A stretch of 64,000 nt of DNA, from positions 3,596,001 to 3,660,000 of the forward strand of contig NZ_AP025470.1 in assembly GCF_024347375.1 (NCBI RefSeq). Direction: 5' to 3'. Shown here piece after piece: positions 8,628 to 18,064 of the stretch (position 1 is the first letter of the stretch; every line of letters begins with the position of its first letter). The stretch comes from Vibrio coralliirubri. Lineage in GTDB: Bacteria > Pseudomonadota > Gammaproteobacteria > Enterobacterales > Vibrionaceae. The translations under genes were made by a program, and so were the position numbers. The notes under the pieces were generated by a model. The model did not search any database, was not told the DNA's origin, and saw nothing but the letters and a program-made list of their open reading frames with translations.

Positions 8628-10355
8628 TTATACCGCGGCTTGTGCCACTGCTTTTTCTTCTCTTAAACCTGTAAATTCAGGCATTAAAGAAATCAGATGT
8701 TTGCTGTATTCATGTTGAGGTGATTGGAATAGCTGCTCGGTTGGCGCTACTTCCAATAGTTCTCCCATTTGCATCACACCAACACGGTCACACATTTGGC
8801 GAATAACCGGTAAATCGTGACTGATGAACAGCATGGTTAGGTTTAGCTCGTCTTGTAAGTCTTTAAGTAGGTTGAGGATCTGAGCCTGTACCGACACATC
8901 CAGTGCCGATGTTGGTTCATCACAAATCAAAAGACGCGGACGAGTTGCCAAAGCGCGAGCAATAGAAATACGCTGACGTTGGCCACCTGAGAATTCGTGC
9001 GGGTACTTCACCCCTGCCATCTTGCCTAAACCAACGTGCTCTAGCAGGTCGTTCACGATCTGACGAGTTTCATTTTCGTTGCGAGTAAGCTTATGGAATC
9101 GGATAGGTTCAGCAATGATGTCGAATATCTTCATTCGAGGGTTCATTGATGTGTAAGGGTTTTGGAAAACCATCTGCATTTGGCGGCGCATTGGGCGACG
9201 TTCTTTTTCAGATTTAAGCCCAGTCAGGTCAACGCCTTCAAACGTTACCTTGCCTGAATTAGGTGCATACAAGCCAGCAATCACACGAGCAATCGTTGAT
9301 TTACCTGAGCCTGATTCACCTACTAAGCCAAACGTCTCACCTTCATGCACTTCAAAGCTCACGTTGTTTGATGCTTGAACGTACTCACGACGGCTCTCAA
9401 AGAAAGAATCTTTGGTGGTAAAGCGTAAGTTTACGTTCTCAACGTTCAACAGTGGGCCAGTGTAATCACGGTGATCTTGGCTTTGACCTAACCAGTGGTT
9501 CTTCACATCTAATGGTTCCATCTCTTGTGCTTCTTCGATGTAGCTAACAAGAGGGAAACGATCGAGTTTGCGATCCGAACGAGGAACCGCAGAGATAAGA
9601 CTGTGTGTATATGGGTGCTCAGGAGTACCCAGAACTTTCGCTGTTGGGCCAAACTCAACTAAGTCACCACGATACATCACGGCGACGCGGTCGGTAACGT
9701 TAGATACCACGCCCATGTCGTGCGTGACCAACATGCAACCTACGTTCTTCTTGATACATAGATCGCGAATCAAACCTAAGATTTGGTCTTGAATAGACAC
9801 ATCCAGTGCCGTTGTTGGTTCATCTGCGATGATAAGGTCAGGTTCACCTGCCAATGCGATCGCGATAACCACACGCTGACGCATACCGCCAGAAAATTGG
9901 TGAGGGTACTGCTTTAAACGGTTTTCTGGTTGTGGGATACCCACTTGGTTCATCAAGTCTAATGAGCGCTGGTAGGCTTCTTGATCCGAAACCTTCATGT
10001 TGGCATGAATCGTCTCTTTTAACTGCTGTTCTACTGTGAATAGAGGGTTAAGAGAAGTCATTGGGTCTTGGAAGATAAAACCAATCTTTGAGCCGCGAAC
10101 AGAACGCATCTGTTCAGGAGATAAACCAGAGACTTTTTCGCCGTCCAGAAATACCTCGCCGCTAGCAATACGGCCAGGAGGGCTCAATAAATCGATCACA
10201 GCATTACCTACTGTTGATTTACCTGCACCAGACTCGCCTACAACACCAACAATCTCACCACGTTCAATGTTGAACGAAAGTGATTTAACTGCGGCGTGAA
10301 CTCCATGACGAGATGGGTATTCGATACGAAGATTTTTTACTTCTAAAAGTGACAT
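8628..10355 (-). CDS. Fused double ATPase of peptide ABC importer (DppD-DppF type)
   Basis: Two complete nucleotide-binding domains lie in one 575-aa chain. Domain 1 has Walker A GESGAGKST, signature FSGGMRQRV and Walker B LIIADEP. Domain 2 has GESGSGKST, FSGGQRQRI and LLICDEP. Each ends in an oligopeptide-transporter C-terminal segment (EHPYTHSLISAVPR; QHEYSKHLISLMPE). It powers the importer encoded by the next three genes. The frame is open 38 codons further upstream, but ATG 10355 with AGAGGT six nucleotides before it, and the N-terminus MSLLEVKNLRIEYP, is the natural start. It is the first gene of the operon. Confidence 0.94.
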   Translation of the reverse strand: MSLLEVKNLRIEYPSRHGVHAAVKSLSFNIERGEIVGVVGESGAGKSTVGNAVIDLLSPPGRIASGEVFLDGEKVSGLSPEQMRSVRGSKIGFIFQDPMTSLNPLFTVEQQLKETIHANMKVSDQEAYQRSLDLMNQVGIPQPENRLKQYPHQFSGGMRQRVVIAIALAGEPDLIIADEPTTALDVSIQDQILGLIRDLCIKKNVGCMLVTHDMGVVSNVTDRVAVMYRGDLVEFGPTAKVLGTPEHPYTHSLISAVPRSDRKLDRFPLVSYIEEAQEMEPLDVKNHWLGQSQDHRDYTGPLLNVENVNLRFTTKDSFFESRREYVQASNNVSFEVHEGETFGLVGESGSGKSTIARVIAGLYAPNSGKVTFEGVDLTGLKSEKERRPMRRQMQMVFQNPYTSMNPRMKIFDIIAEPIRFHKLTRNENETRQIVNDLLEHVGLGKMAGVKYPHEFSGGQRQRISIARALATRPRLLICDEPTSALDVSVQAQILNLLKDLQDELNLTMLFISHDLPVIRQMCDRVGVMQMGELLEVAPTEQLFQSPQHEYSKHLISLMPEFTGLREEKAVAQAAV

Positions 10356-11173
10356 TACCAGACCTCTACTGCTTTGGCAGCTTTCTGCCCTGTCTGCAAA
10401 ATTGAATCCATTCTTACCAGAATATTGTTCTGATATTTTATACGGTTGACAATTTGGCAAATAATTCACAGAAAAGCAACAAAAATAGGATAAAAAGTCG
10501 ACATTAAACGCTTAGCAAGCAAAAGTACCACATAACTATTCACCTAAAGAGCATATAGTAAGAAAAATAAATATTATATTATCGGCAAGAAATACTCACA
10601 AACTCCTTACCACTACTTACTTGTAGAGTTAATGCCGTGCTTCAAAGCAGATCTCACTACCAGTCACTAAAAACAAATAATTATTCTAAAAAACAATTAA
10701 CACTATAGAAACAAACGCTAATTTTGTTAATTTGAACAAATAAAACAACCAGATACACGTTAATTAACCATACATTTAACCATTTTTATTATTTTGGTAA
10801 ATACAAAACAGATAAACGAAAGGTTGAATAAATCAGAGGAGTTTTTGAACGACCAAATGCGTAGAAAGCTGTCAAATTCAGGCCTTAGTGAGCAAATTTA
10901 GGGTTAGATTTCACTTTTCATAAAAGTCTTTAGACCAAACCCATTAATATGTCGAATTATTGAGAATGTAATTTATATAAAATTAGATATAGATCTGCAC
11001 ATTTGATAAAGAAAGCAACTCCGTATCAGCACCATAATCAAGCAGATCGATATTAATCTGTCTTATATAAGAAGGGGAGACAGAGGCGACACCAGACAAG
11101 ATGCCGAAGCAGGTAAGATCTCAACATTCAAAATCGATAAAAACTAAAACGACAGATGTAAAAAAGCCCCAAT
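10356..11173. other. Gene-free AT-rich stretch between ABC operon and IS element
   Basis: About 820 bp with no convincing coding frame on either strand. The part next to 10355 must hold the ABC-operon promoter. The end at 11153-11173 repeats the sequence at 12689-12710 (CAGATGTAAAAAAGCCC), the terminator flank of the tRNA cluster, so it is the far side of the locus split by the IS. I see no RNA gene or repeat in the rest. Confidence 0.6.
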
Positions 11174-11175
11174 CT

Positions 11176-11200
11176 TGAAGTGACCCCGTAAAGTTGGACA
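11176..11200 (+). repeat. Right terminal inverted repeat of the IS3-family element
   Basis: Begins TGAAGTGACCCC and contains AAGTTGGACA. It matches the opposite end at 21 of 25 positions. Confidence 0.85.
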
Positions 11201-11206
11201 TTTCTG

Positions 11207-11992
11207 TTAAGCGGCTTTCAAGGCCTGAGTTCGATATTCTATCGGAGTCAGGCCTTTTAGTTTCACTTTTATACGTTTGGTATTGTAGTACTCGATGTAT
11301 TCTTTAATCTGCTCTATCAGAGCATCTGCATCTTCAAAGCTTTGGTTGTGATACATCTCGGTTTTGAGTAAAGCAAAAAAGTTTTCAGCAACAGCATTAT
11401 CCAAGCAGTTACCTTTTCTCGACATGCTTTGCGTTAACCCACTCTCCGCTACCTTTTTCTGATACTGTCGATGGCGATATTGCCAACCTTGATCGCTATG
11501 TATAATTGGCTTTGAGTTGGGTTTAAGCGTTGATATAGCTTCCGTCAGCATATCTGTGACAAGCGGCAAGCAGGCATTTTTGGCCACTCTATAAGCAACC
11601 ACCTCCTGAGTAAACAAGTCGACAACGGGAGATAAGTATACTTTCTGCTCTTTGACTTTGAACTCCGTGACATCAGTTACCCACTTTTCATCGGGTTGAG
11701 TCGCACTAAAATCTCTTTCAAGAACGTTGGGAGCAGCTTTTCCTGACTCTCCTCGGTATGAACGATACTTTTTAATCCTGACCGTCGATTTAAGGTTGAG
11801 CTGAGCCATAAGCCTTTGAACCGTTTTGTGATTAAGCACGAACCCCTGATTCTTTAGTTCCAAGTGAATACGGCGGTAGCCGTATCGCCCCTTATGTTCA
11901 TGATAAATTGACTTTATCAACCGCAGCTCACGTTCGTAGCTATTTTGGCGCTTGCTCGTTTGAGCCTGATAATAAAAGACACTTTTTGCCAA
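11207..11992 (-). CDS. IS3-family transposase orfB (DDE integrase domain)
   Basis: A 261-aa protein with the HTH_21-like N-terminal part (YHEHKGRYGYRRIHLEL) and an rve integrase core. The catalytic triad is readable as D107 (VTDVTEF), D167 (IHSDQGWQY) and E203 (NAVAENFFALLK), giving the classic DD(35)E spacing. It catalyses strand transfer of the element. It is probably made mainly as an OrfAB fusion: the frame is open upstream without a stop back to the slippery site at 12073-12079 inside orfA. The free-standing start given is only nominal. Confidence 0.93.
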   Translation of the reverse strand: MAKSVFYYQAQTSKRQNSYERELRLIKSIYHEHKGRYGYRRIHLELKNQGFVLNHKTVQRLMAQLNLKSTVRIKKYRSYRGESGKAAPNVLERDFSATQPDEKWVTDVTEFKVKEQKVYLSPVVDLFTQEVVAYRVAKNACLPLVTDMLTEAISTLKPNSKPIIHSDQGWQYRHRQYQKKVAESGLTQSMSRKGNCLDNAVAENFFALLKTEMYHNQSFEDADALIEQIKEYIEYYNTKRIKVKLKGLTPIEYRTQALKAA

Positions 11993-12045
11993 CTGTAGAG
12001 TGTGCAGTAAGTGCTTTAATGGGTACTTGCCTTTAAGAGTTAGAG

Positions 12046-12555
12046 CTATGACCGCTTTTTCTTTGTTCGACGGTTTTTTTTCTGCTCCAACTCTTCCAAC
12101 TTTTTTAGAACGGCATTCTCGGTTCGTAAGTAGACCAACTCCTCTTTTAGCTCCTCAAGTGTCATTTCATTATCAGGCTTAGTGGTACGTTGAGGTTGCT
12201 GTTTCATTGAGGGTCTTCCTTTCTGGCGCATTTCGAGCCCCTTGATACCGAGCTCATTAAATCGTTTAAGCCAGACAGAGAGTATTCCAGGGGATGAGAG
12301 GTTTAATACAGCGCTAGTGTGCGTGAGAGACCATTCATTCGTCCACATTAAATTCAATGCTTTTCGTTTTGTTTGAGCAGTCGCGGCATGATTAGTTGGT
12401 AAAAATGAATCAGTACCATGGATGGCAAAGACTTGAGCCCAATACCGTATCTGCCTTGAAGAAATTGAATATTGTTTTGCTAAGTAGAGAGATGACGTGC
12501 CATCTAAGTATTGCTTAGCAATGATACATTTTAGCTCTCGGCTATATTTGGACAT
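12046..12555 (-). CDS. IS3-family transposase orfA (helix-turn-helix, leucine zipper)
   Basis: A 169-aa DNA-binding subunit. It has two helix-turn-helix segments (AKQYSISSRQIRYWAQ; TSAVLNLSSPGILSVWLKRF) and ends in a heptad-type coiled coil (LEELKEELVYLRTENAVLKKLEEL). It binds the terminal repeats and multimerises with the OrfAB transposase. The start lies just inside the terminal repeat, as usual for the IS150 group. The last codons contain the A8 run used for frameshifting. Confidence 0.92.
   Translation of the reverse strand: MSKYSRELKCIIAKQYLDGTSSLYLAKQYSISSRQIRYWAQVFAIHGTDSFLPTNHAATAQTKRKALNLMWTNEWSLTHTSAVLNLSSPGILSVWLKRFNELGIKGLEMRQKGRPSMKQQPQRTTKPDNEMTLEELKEELVYLRTENAVLKKLEELEQKKNRRTKKKRS
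12073..12079 (-). other. Programmed -1 frameshift site of the IS element
   Basis: In the orfA frame the mRNA reads A-AAA-AAC at the end of an A8 run. After a -1 slip the frame runs open through ...KAVIALTLKGKYPLK... into orfB without a stop. This is the arrangement known for IS3-family OrfAB production. That frameshifting occurs is inferred. Confidence 0.7.
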
Positions 12556-12576
12556 AAAAAGACCCCCAATAATTGG

Positions 12577-12601
12577 TGTCCAACTATTGGGGGTCAGTTC
12601 A
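12577..12601 (-). repeat. Left terminal inverted repeat of the IS3-family element
   Basis: On the minus strand it begins TGAACTGACCCCC and contains ATAGTTGGACA, preceding orfA. Confidence 0.85.
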
Positions 12602-12623
12602 CTTTCGACTGAGGCTTCTTAAG

Positions 12624-12650
12624 TGATCGGTGAAGAGACATTCTTTGAAC
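12624..12650 (-). pseudogene. Remnant of the 3' end of a decayed tRNA-Pro copy
   Basis: On the plus strand TGATCGGTGAAGAGACATTC matches the CCA-end, acceptor and T-arm region of the two intact tRNA-Pro genes with a few changes; the rest of the gene is unrecognisable. The terminator-like sequence beyond it (now split by the IS) also matches the terminator after the intact tRNA-Pro. This is therefore a degraded repeat unit. Confidence 0.7.
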
Positions 12651-12694
12651 ATCAGGCGAACCCCACTCTGTTCAAGTTATCTAAATTTCAGATG

Positions 12695-12725
12695 TAAAAA
12701 AGCCCTAGTCTTTCGACTAGGGCTT
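12695..12725 (-). terminator. Terminator of the tRNA cluster
   Basis: A perfect 11-bp stem (arm AAGCCCTAGTC) with a 4-nt loop is followed on the minus strand by T6, just after the last tRNA-Pro. Confidence 0.9.
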
Positions 12726-12732
12726 CTTAAGG

Positions 12733-12809
<77 letters not shown>

Positions 12810-12864
12810 AGACGTTTCGTTTGATTTCTCAAACTGGGAACTTCAAAGAAGCTACCAAAATTAA

Positions 12865-12941
12865 TGGGGTGGCTAACGAGATTCGAACTCGCGACCACCG
12901 GAATCACAATCCAGGGCTCTACCAACTGAGCTATAGCCACC
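12865..12941 (-). tRNA. tRNA-His(GTG), copy 2
   Basis: 77 nt including the extra G at -1 (starts GGTGGCTA), anticodon GTG in ATTGTGATT, and encoded CCA. Identical to the copy at 13139. Confidence 0.96.
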
Positions 12942-12984
12942 ACTAATTTTTTATATAACCGCTTAAAAGCGATTATTGAAATAG

Positions 12985-13061
<77 letters not shown>

Positions 13062-13138
13062 ACTAGTTTTGTATCGACTCTTGGGAATAATGAATCAACA
13101 CTGGAAGCCGAAGCTACCGATATTTTGTAAAGAAAGAA

Positions 13139-13215
13139 TGGGGTGGCTAACGAGATTCGAACTCGCGACCACCGGAATCACAATCCAGGGCTCTACCAAC
13201 TGAGCTATAGCCACC
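13139..13215 (-). tRNA. tRNA-His(GTG), copy 1
   Basis: 77 nt with anticodon GTG, G-1 and encoded CCA. Confidence 0.96.
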
Positions 13216-13262
13216 ATTGTTTCTTTTTGCCAATTTCTCACTTACCGAAGTAAGGGACCGGA

Positions 13263-13339
<77 letters not shown>

Positions 13340-13360
13340 ATGCCCTGTCGGCGGAGTGGA

Positions 13361-13389
13361 ATAATACGTATATCACCTAATGCCGTCTA
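13361..13389 (-). promoter_or_regulatory. Promoter of the tRNA cluster
   Basis: On the minus strand TAGACG (13384-13389) and TATTAT (13361-13366) are 17 nt apart. A G/C-rich discriminator follows before tRNA-Arg, as expected for a stringently controlled stable-RNA promoter. Confidence 0.65.
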
Positions 13390-13637
13390 GTACTTTTTTA
13401 ACTTTTTTTTCTGTTTGGTCTCTTTTTCGACAGTTAATATGTGATAAACCCCTTATTTGAGTACTACAACCCGCCACAGCTTATAAGTTGTTGTTTATTG
13501 CAACAACTTATCGGGATATAATCACCCATTATTTACATTGGTTTAACAGTTGCTCTTTGCTGGTTAAAGCCAAAACACCCTTCCAACACTATAAATTGGT
13601 AAGCATGTACTTACCTTGGGAATGTAAAGTGAGTTTA

Positions 13638-14051
13638 ATGGATATGTCTCGTCGAATTTTAAGCGTTGTCATCGCAGTTTTAACCTTTTCAACTGGCGCA
13701 ATGGCTGCAGGCCTAAGCGAAGCAGAGCACGATGCAATTGCTGAACGCATCAAGCCAGTTGGCCAAGTTTACCTAGTCGGCAGCGAGCCAGTAGCCGCAG
13801 AACCAACAGGCCCTCGTGATGGCGCAGCAGTTTACGGTACCTTTTGTATCGCTTGTCACGCATCTGGCGTAAGTGGCGCACCTAAAACAGGTGATGCTGG
13901 TGACTGGGGTCCTCGTATTGCTCAAGGTCGCGACATTCTAGCTGACCACGCAATCAACGGCTTCAATGCGATGCCAGCGAAAGGTTCATGTATGGACTGT
14001 TCAGACGACGAAATCAAAGATGCTATCGAGCACATGATTGCCGGTCTGTAA
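13638..14051 (+). CDS. Cytochrome c5 family protein
   Basis: A small secreted c-type cytochrome (137 aa). A signal peptide ends near GAMAA-GLSEAEH. The heme motif C70-IA-C73-H74 and the distal Met ligand in FNAMPAKGSC (Met112) are visible, and Cys118/Cys121 match the extra disulfide typical of cytochrome c5. It carries electrons in the periplasm. The frame is open 50 codons upstream, but the start at ATG 13638 gives a clean signal peptide and follows an AGTGAG ribosome site. It is a single gene closed by a terminator. Confidence 0.9.
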   Translation: MDMSRRILSVVIAVLTFSTGAMAAGLSEAEHDAIAERIKPVGQVYLVGSEPVAAEPTGPRDGAAVYGTFCIACHASGVSGAPKTGDAGDWGPRIAQGRDILADHAINGFNAMPAKGSCMDCSDDEIKDAIEHMIAGL

Positions 14052-14083
14052 TTTACCGATCTGTAATTAAAGATACCAGATTC

Positions 14084-14113
14084 AAAAAAGGTGACCTCAT
14101 GGTCACCTTTTTT
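14084..14113. terminator. Bidirectional terminator between cytochrome c5 and rep
   Basis: A perfect stem (arm AAAAAAGGTGACC, loop TCAT) has T6 on both strands and lies between two convergent genes. Confidence 0.88.
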
Positions 14114-14147
14114 ATTGGCTTCGATATAGTGCTATAAAAGTAGAGCA

Positions 14148-16166
14148 TCACTTCTTATTGAACATCGCTCGAATATTCGCAATGTGCGCCTGCCCTTTCT
14201 CCATTCTTTCTTCAGCGGATTGAGGCTTCTTAACGCTTTCCCACTCCACATCATCATGCGGCAACTCATCAAGGAAGCGGCTTTGTGTTGGCTTGATTAA
14301 TTCACCATATTGACGACGTTCACGACACTTAGTAAAGGTCAGCTCTTTCTGCGCTCGAGTAATCCCCACATACATAAGACGACGTTCTTCTTCTACGTTG
14401 CCTTCATCAACACTGGTTTGATGCGGCAAGATGCCCTCTTCTGCACCCATCAGGAATACATACGGGAACTCTAGACCTTTCGATGCATGCAGTGTCATTA
14501 ATTGAACTTGGTCTGCATCATCATCATCCTCACCACGCTCCATCATATCGCGCAGCGTTAAACGTTGAACCACCTCGCGCAGGGTTTTCTCTTCTTTGTC
14601 GTAATTGTCACCCTCAAGATCGGCCACAATCCAGCTATAGAGATCAGAGACGTTCTTCATTCGCATTTCAGCGGCTTTCGGGCTCGCTGAGGTTTCGTAC
14701 AACCAATCTTCGTAGTTGATGTCACGAACCAAAGAACGAACGGCTTCAACCGTATTACCACGTTCTGCATTGTCTGAGATACGAACAATCCAGTCACCAA
14801 AACGGCGTAGGTTCTCTAAACCACGCCCCGTCAGCGTCTGCTCTAAGCCCATCTCAAAGCTGGCTTCAAATAGACTCTTACCACGCATGTTGGCGTAGCT
14901 GCCTAACTTCTCAAGCGTCACCGGACCAATCTCACGACGCGGTGTGTTTACAATACGTAGAAACGCGTTGTCATCATCAGGGTTCACCAACACACGCAGG
15001 TAAGCCATGATGTCTTTAATCTCGGCTCTCGCAAAGAAAGAGGTACCGCCAGAGATCTTGTAAGGCACACGGTTCTGCATCAGCGCTTTTTCAATCAAGC
15101 GCGATTGGTGGTTACCACGGTAAAGCACTGCGTAATCTTTATATTCAGTACGGTTCAAAAACTTGTGGGCGATGATCTCGCCGGTAATACGCTCTGCTTC
15201 ATGCTCTTCATTCTTAGCATTCAGTACCTTGAGCTTTTCACCGTCTGGGATCTCTGAGAATAGAGACTTCTCATAAACGTGCGGGTTATTGGCGATCAAG
15301 ATGTTCGCCGCACGCAAGATTCGACTGGTTGAGCGATAGTTTTGCTCAAGTTTGATCAAGCGAAGGTTCGGGTAGTCTTCACCCAACAACACCAAGTTTT
15401 GCGGTTTTGCACCACGCCATGAATAGATAGATTGGTCGTCGTCACCTACTACCGTTAAACGACCACGCTCTCCGACCAGTAAACGAACCAACTCATATTG
15501 GCTGGTGTTGGTATCTTGGTATTCATCGACCAGTAAATAGCGGATACGCGACTGCCAGCGCTCACGCACTTCTTGATTGGTTTTCAGTAGTAATACCGGC
15601 ATCGCAATCAGATCATCAAAATCGAGTGCGTTGTATGCCTTCATCTGTTTCTGGTACATCTCAAAACAAAATGCAAACAACTGCTCTTGTTCGCCTTGAG
15701 CACGTGCTTTCGCCTGATCTGGCGTCAGCATGTCATTTTTCCAATTCGAGATGGTGCTCATTAAAGCGCGCAGCAAATCCTTATCACCATCGATCTGTCT
15801 CTCTGTGAGCTCTTTTAACAAAGCTAGCTGGTCTTGATCATCAAACAGAGAAAAACCCGCTTTCAAACCCAGCGCTTTGTATTCACGACGAATGATGGTT
15901 AAACCCATGGTATGAAAGGTCGAAACAATCAGCCCTTTCGATTCGCCCTTACCTAGAGTTTGCCCAACACGCTCTTTCATCTCGCGTGCCGCTTTATTAG
16001 TAAAGGTCACCGCCGCAATATTACGCGCCTTATAGCCACACTCCTGAACCAGATAAGCAATTTTATTGGTGATAACACGTGTTTTACCGGATCCAGCGCC
16101 CGCTAATACTAAGCAGGGGCCCGAAACATATTTCACGGCTTCATCTTGTCTTGGGTTCAGTTTCAT
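14148..16166 (-). CDS. rep: ATP-dependent DNA helicase Rep
   Basis: A superfamily 1A 3'-5' helicase (672 aa), close to the 673 aa of E. coli Rep. It starts [18 protein letters not shown], carries Walker A GAGSGKT at residues 23-29, DEYQDT and [13 protein letters not shown], then [17 protein letters not shown] and [10 protein letters not shown]. The sequence follows Rep rather than UvrD or PcrA through its length. Rep removes proteins ahead of the replication fork and assists restart. The frame is open 22 codons upstream of ATG 16166, but the Rep N-terminus begins here. Confidence 0.95.
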   Translation of the reverse strand: MKLNPRQDEAVKYVSGPCLVLAGAGSGKTRVITNKIAYLVQECGYKARNIAAVTFTNKAAREMKERVGQTLGKGESKGLIVSTFHTMGLTIIRREYKALGLKAGFSLFDDQDQLALLKELTERQIDGDKDLLRALMSTISNWKNDMLTPDQAKARAQGEQEQLFAFCFEMYQKQMKAYNALDFDDLIAMPVLLLKTNQEVRERWQSRIRYLLVDEYQDTNTSQYELVRLLVGERGRLTVVGDDDQSIYSWRGAKPQNLVLLGEDYPNLRLIKLEQNYRSTSRILRAANILIANNPHVYEKSLFSEIPDGEKLKVLNAKNEEHEAERITGEIIAHKFLNRTEYKDYAVLYRGNHQSRLIEKALMQNRVPYKISGGTSFFARAEIKDIMAYLRVLVNPDDDNAFLRIVNTPRREIGPVTLEKLGSYANMRGKSLFEASFEMGLEQTLTGRGLENLRRFGDWIVRISDNAERGNTVEAVRSLVRDINYEDWLYETSASPKAAEMRMKNVSDLYSWIVADLEGDNYDKEEKTLREVVQRLTLRDMMERGEDDDDADQVQLMTLHASKGLEFPYVFLMGAEEGILPHQTSVDEGNVEEERRLMYVGITRAQKELTFTKCRERRQYGELIKPTQSRFLDELPHDDVEWESVKKPQSAEERMEKGQAHIANIRAMFNKK

Positions 16167-16284
16167 TTGATTCTCAGTTTGGTCTAGAGGGGCGAATTCA
16201 ATTGCGCGCCTATAATAATGCTGCAACAGCACGAATGCTACGTTCTCTTATACAAGATTTTTACGCTGAATATGTAAAACTTTG

Positions 16285-16315
16285 TTGCACATGTGTGTGG
16301 TTATTAGGCTATAAT
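16285..16315 (+). promoter_or_regulatory. Promoter of vexRAB
   Basis: TTGCAC at 16285-16290 and a perfect TATAAT at 16310-16315, spaced 19 nt. The operator palindrome overlaps the -10 box. Confidence 0.65.
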
Positions 16316-16334
16316 GAATGAACGTTCATTCATT
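16313..16334. promoter_or_regulatory. Perfect 22-bp palindromic operator, probable VexR site
   Basis: A self-complementary sequence with arm AATGAATGAA and centre CG overlaps the -10 box and ends 12 nt before the vexR start. Position and symmetry are typical for a TetR-family autorepressor. Binding by VexR is inferred. Confidence 0.8.
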
Positions 16335-16346
16335 GGTGACTGAAAT

Positions 16347-16928
16347 ATGACAACTCATGCACCTCGGGATAAACGCCAGCAAATACTTTCTGCAGCTGAA
16401 AAGCTAATTGCAGAGGTCGGTTTTCAAGGCCTTTCAATGCAAAAATTAGCCAAAGAAGCGGGAGTAGCTGCAGGCACTATCTATCGCTACTTCGATGATA
16501 AAGAGCATTTGATAGAAGATGTTCGAATGCTCGTGACTCAAAGAGTAGCTGATGCTGTTCAAGAAGGGGTTAATGATTCGGATCCAATTAAACAACGCTA
16601 CCGTACTATGTGGTTGAACATATGGAACTTAGCAGGAACGAATTTAGCCGCAATAAAAAATCGGGTTCAGTATGACTCTCTACCCATCACAAATAGCCTA
16701 AACTTCAGGGAACTAGAACGTAAAATGTTTGCCCAAGTTGAGCTGCTATTTAATGAGGGGAAAGAACAAGGATTGTTTAAACCACTTAACAATGAAGTAT
16801 TAGGTGGATTGAGCTTGGCGGCTAGTGTTTCTCTAGCACGCAAGCATTCTTTAGGATTTTACCAACTTGATGAGGCAGAACTAGAATCTGCAATCGAAGC
16901 TAGTTGGGACGCAATAATTAAACACTAG
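16347..16928 (+). CDS. vexR: TetR-family regulator of the VexAB efflux operon
   Basis: A 193-aa TetR protein. The N-terminal helix-turn-helix spans about residues 10-55 (RQQILSAAEKLIAEVGFQGLSMQKLAKEAGVAAGTIYRYFDDKEHL-like), followed by a helical ligand-binding domain. It is the first gene of an operon with the RND adaptor and pump, with a perfect palindrome on its own promoter. The arrangement and neighbours (ubiK, ilvC, ilvY) match vexRAB of V. cholerae from memory. It should sense toxic compounds such as bile salts or detergents and release the promoter. Confidence 0.85.
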   Translation: MTTHAPRDKRQQILSAAEKLIAEVGFQGLSMQKLAKEAGVAAGTIYRYFDDKEHLIEDVRMLVTQRVADAVQEGVNDSDPIKQRYRTMWLNIWNLAGTNLAAIKNRVQYDSLPITNSLNFRELERKMFAQVELLFNEGKEQGLFKPLNNEVLGGLSLAASVSLARKHSLGFYQLDEAELESAIEASWDAIIKH

Positions 16929-16946
16929 ATCGGAGTTTTGACCATA

Positions 16947-18053
16947 ATGAAAAAGTGGACTTTCTTCATGTTACTCATCGCTGTACTACTTTTCGGCAGC
17001 GTTATTGGGTTTAACATGTTCAAACAACAAAAAATTGCTGAGTATATGGCCAACCGCCCTGAACCAGAGTTTCCAGTAACGGTAACTGAAGTTCAGCCGA
17101 TCGACTGGGTTCCAATGATTGAAGCTATCGGCTTCATCGAACCTAACCAAGGTGTGACACTAGCGAACGAAACCAGCGGTGTTATTGACCAGATCTCTTT
17201 CGAATCAGGTACTGATGTTAAGAATGGTCAGCAACTGGTACGTCTTGATTCTGACGTAGAGAAAGCAAACCTAAAGAGTTCTGAAGCTCGTTTGCCTGCT
17301 GCTAAAGCAAAATACAAGCGTTACCAAGGTCTATTCAAGAAAGGTTCTATCTCTAAAGAAGCGTACGATGAAGCAGAAGCGAACTACTTCTCTCTATCTG
17401 CAGACATTGAAAGCCTAAAAGCATCGATCGAGCGTCGTGAAATTCGCGCACCATTCGACGGTACTGTTGGTATTCGTAACGTATACCTAGGCCAATACCT
17501 ACAATCGGGTACCGATATCGTTCGTTTAGAAGATACCAGTGTCATGCGCCTGCGCTTCACGGTTTCTCAAACCGATATCTCTCGTATCAATGTTGGTCAG
17601 GCTATCGACATCTTTGTTGATGCTTACCCAGAGACACCGTTTGAAGGCTCTATCAGTGCAATTGAACCCGCAGTAAGCATCCAAAGTGGTCTTATCCAAG
17701 TTCAAGCAGACATTCCAAATAATGATGGCAAGCTTCGTAGCGGTATGTTCGCTCGCGCTAACATCATTCTGCCTAAGCTAGAGAACCAAGTAACTCTGCC
17801 TCAAACGGCGATTACTTTCACTCTATACGGTGACAATGTTTACATCCTGACTGAAGAAGACGGCGTTCAACGTGTTGCTCAACATGTTGTAAAAGTAGGT
17901 GAGCGTACAGCTGATATTGCACACATCCTTGAAGGCGTTAAAGCCGGCGATACGGTTGTAACTTCTGGCCAAGTACGTCTAAGTAACGGTGCCAAAGTTA
18001 AGGTTGTTGAAAGTGATGCAATCACTCCACCATCTGAAACACCTAAGCTGTAA
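16947..18053 (+). CDS. vexA: RND efflux periplasmic adaptor (membrane fusion protein) VexA
   Basis: The N-terminal hydrophobic anchor (WTFFMLLIAVLLFGSVIGF) is followed by the HlyD/AcrA fold. It has a lipoyl half-motif (VIDQISFESGTDVKNGQQLVRLD), an alpha-helical hairpin (ARLPAAKAKYKRYQGLFKKGSISKEAYDEAEANY), the second lipoyl half (IRAPFDGTVGI) and beta-barrel and proximal domains. It links the VexB pump to an outer-membrane channel such as TolC, which is not encoded here. A TTG three codons upstream is the alternative start; ATG 16947 lies 11 nt after CGGAG. It is 19 nt after vexR and 12 nt before vexB. Confidence 0.88.
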   Translation: MKKWTFFMLLIAVLLFGSVIGFNMFKQQKIAEYMANRPEPEFPVTVTEVQPIDWVPMIEAIGFIEPNQGVTLANETSGVIDQISFESGTDVKNGQQLVRLDSDVEKANLKSSEARLPAAKAKYKRYQGLFKKGSISKEAYDEAEANYFSLSADIESLKASIERREIRAPFDGTVGIRNVYLGQYLQSGTDIVRLEDTSVMRLRFTVSQTDISRINVGQAIDIFVDAYPETPFEGSISAIEPAVSIQSGLIQVQADIPNNDGKLRSGMFARANIILPKLENQVTLPQTAITFTLYGDNVYILTEEDGVQRVAQHVVKVGERTADIAHILEGVKAGDTVVTSGQVRLSNGAKVKVVESDAITPPSETPKL

Positions 18054-18064
18054 CTGGAGGCACA

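Larger units (their letters stand above)
11176..12601 (-). mobile_element. IS3-family insertion sequence (IS150-like), apparently intact
   Basis: A 1.43-kb element with two overlapping-function ORFs (orfA, orfB), imperfect 25-bp terminal inverted repeats (about 21/25 identical) and a -1 frameshift site. It has split a tRNA terminator: joining the flanks and dropping one copy of CTT (11174-11176 / 12602-12604) restores a sequence almost identical to the intact terminator at 12695-12725. The exact left boundary is ambiguous by one base, because the T at 11176 can belong to the duplication or to the element. Both frames are undamaged, which suggests recent arrival. Confidence 0.9.

Noticed and set aside
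4883..10355. Genomic-island or prophage origin for the region next to the IS
   Set aside because: The ABC operon is an ordinary core-type importer with neighbours conserved in vibrios. No integrase, attachment-site repeat or phage gene is present; only the IS itself is mobile.
11207..12555. Frameshifted, decayed transposase
   Set aside because: The two-frame layout is the normal IS3-family design: an A-AAA-AAC slippery site joins the frames, all DDE residues are present and neither frame has an internal stop.
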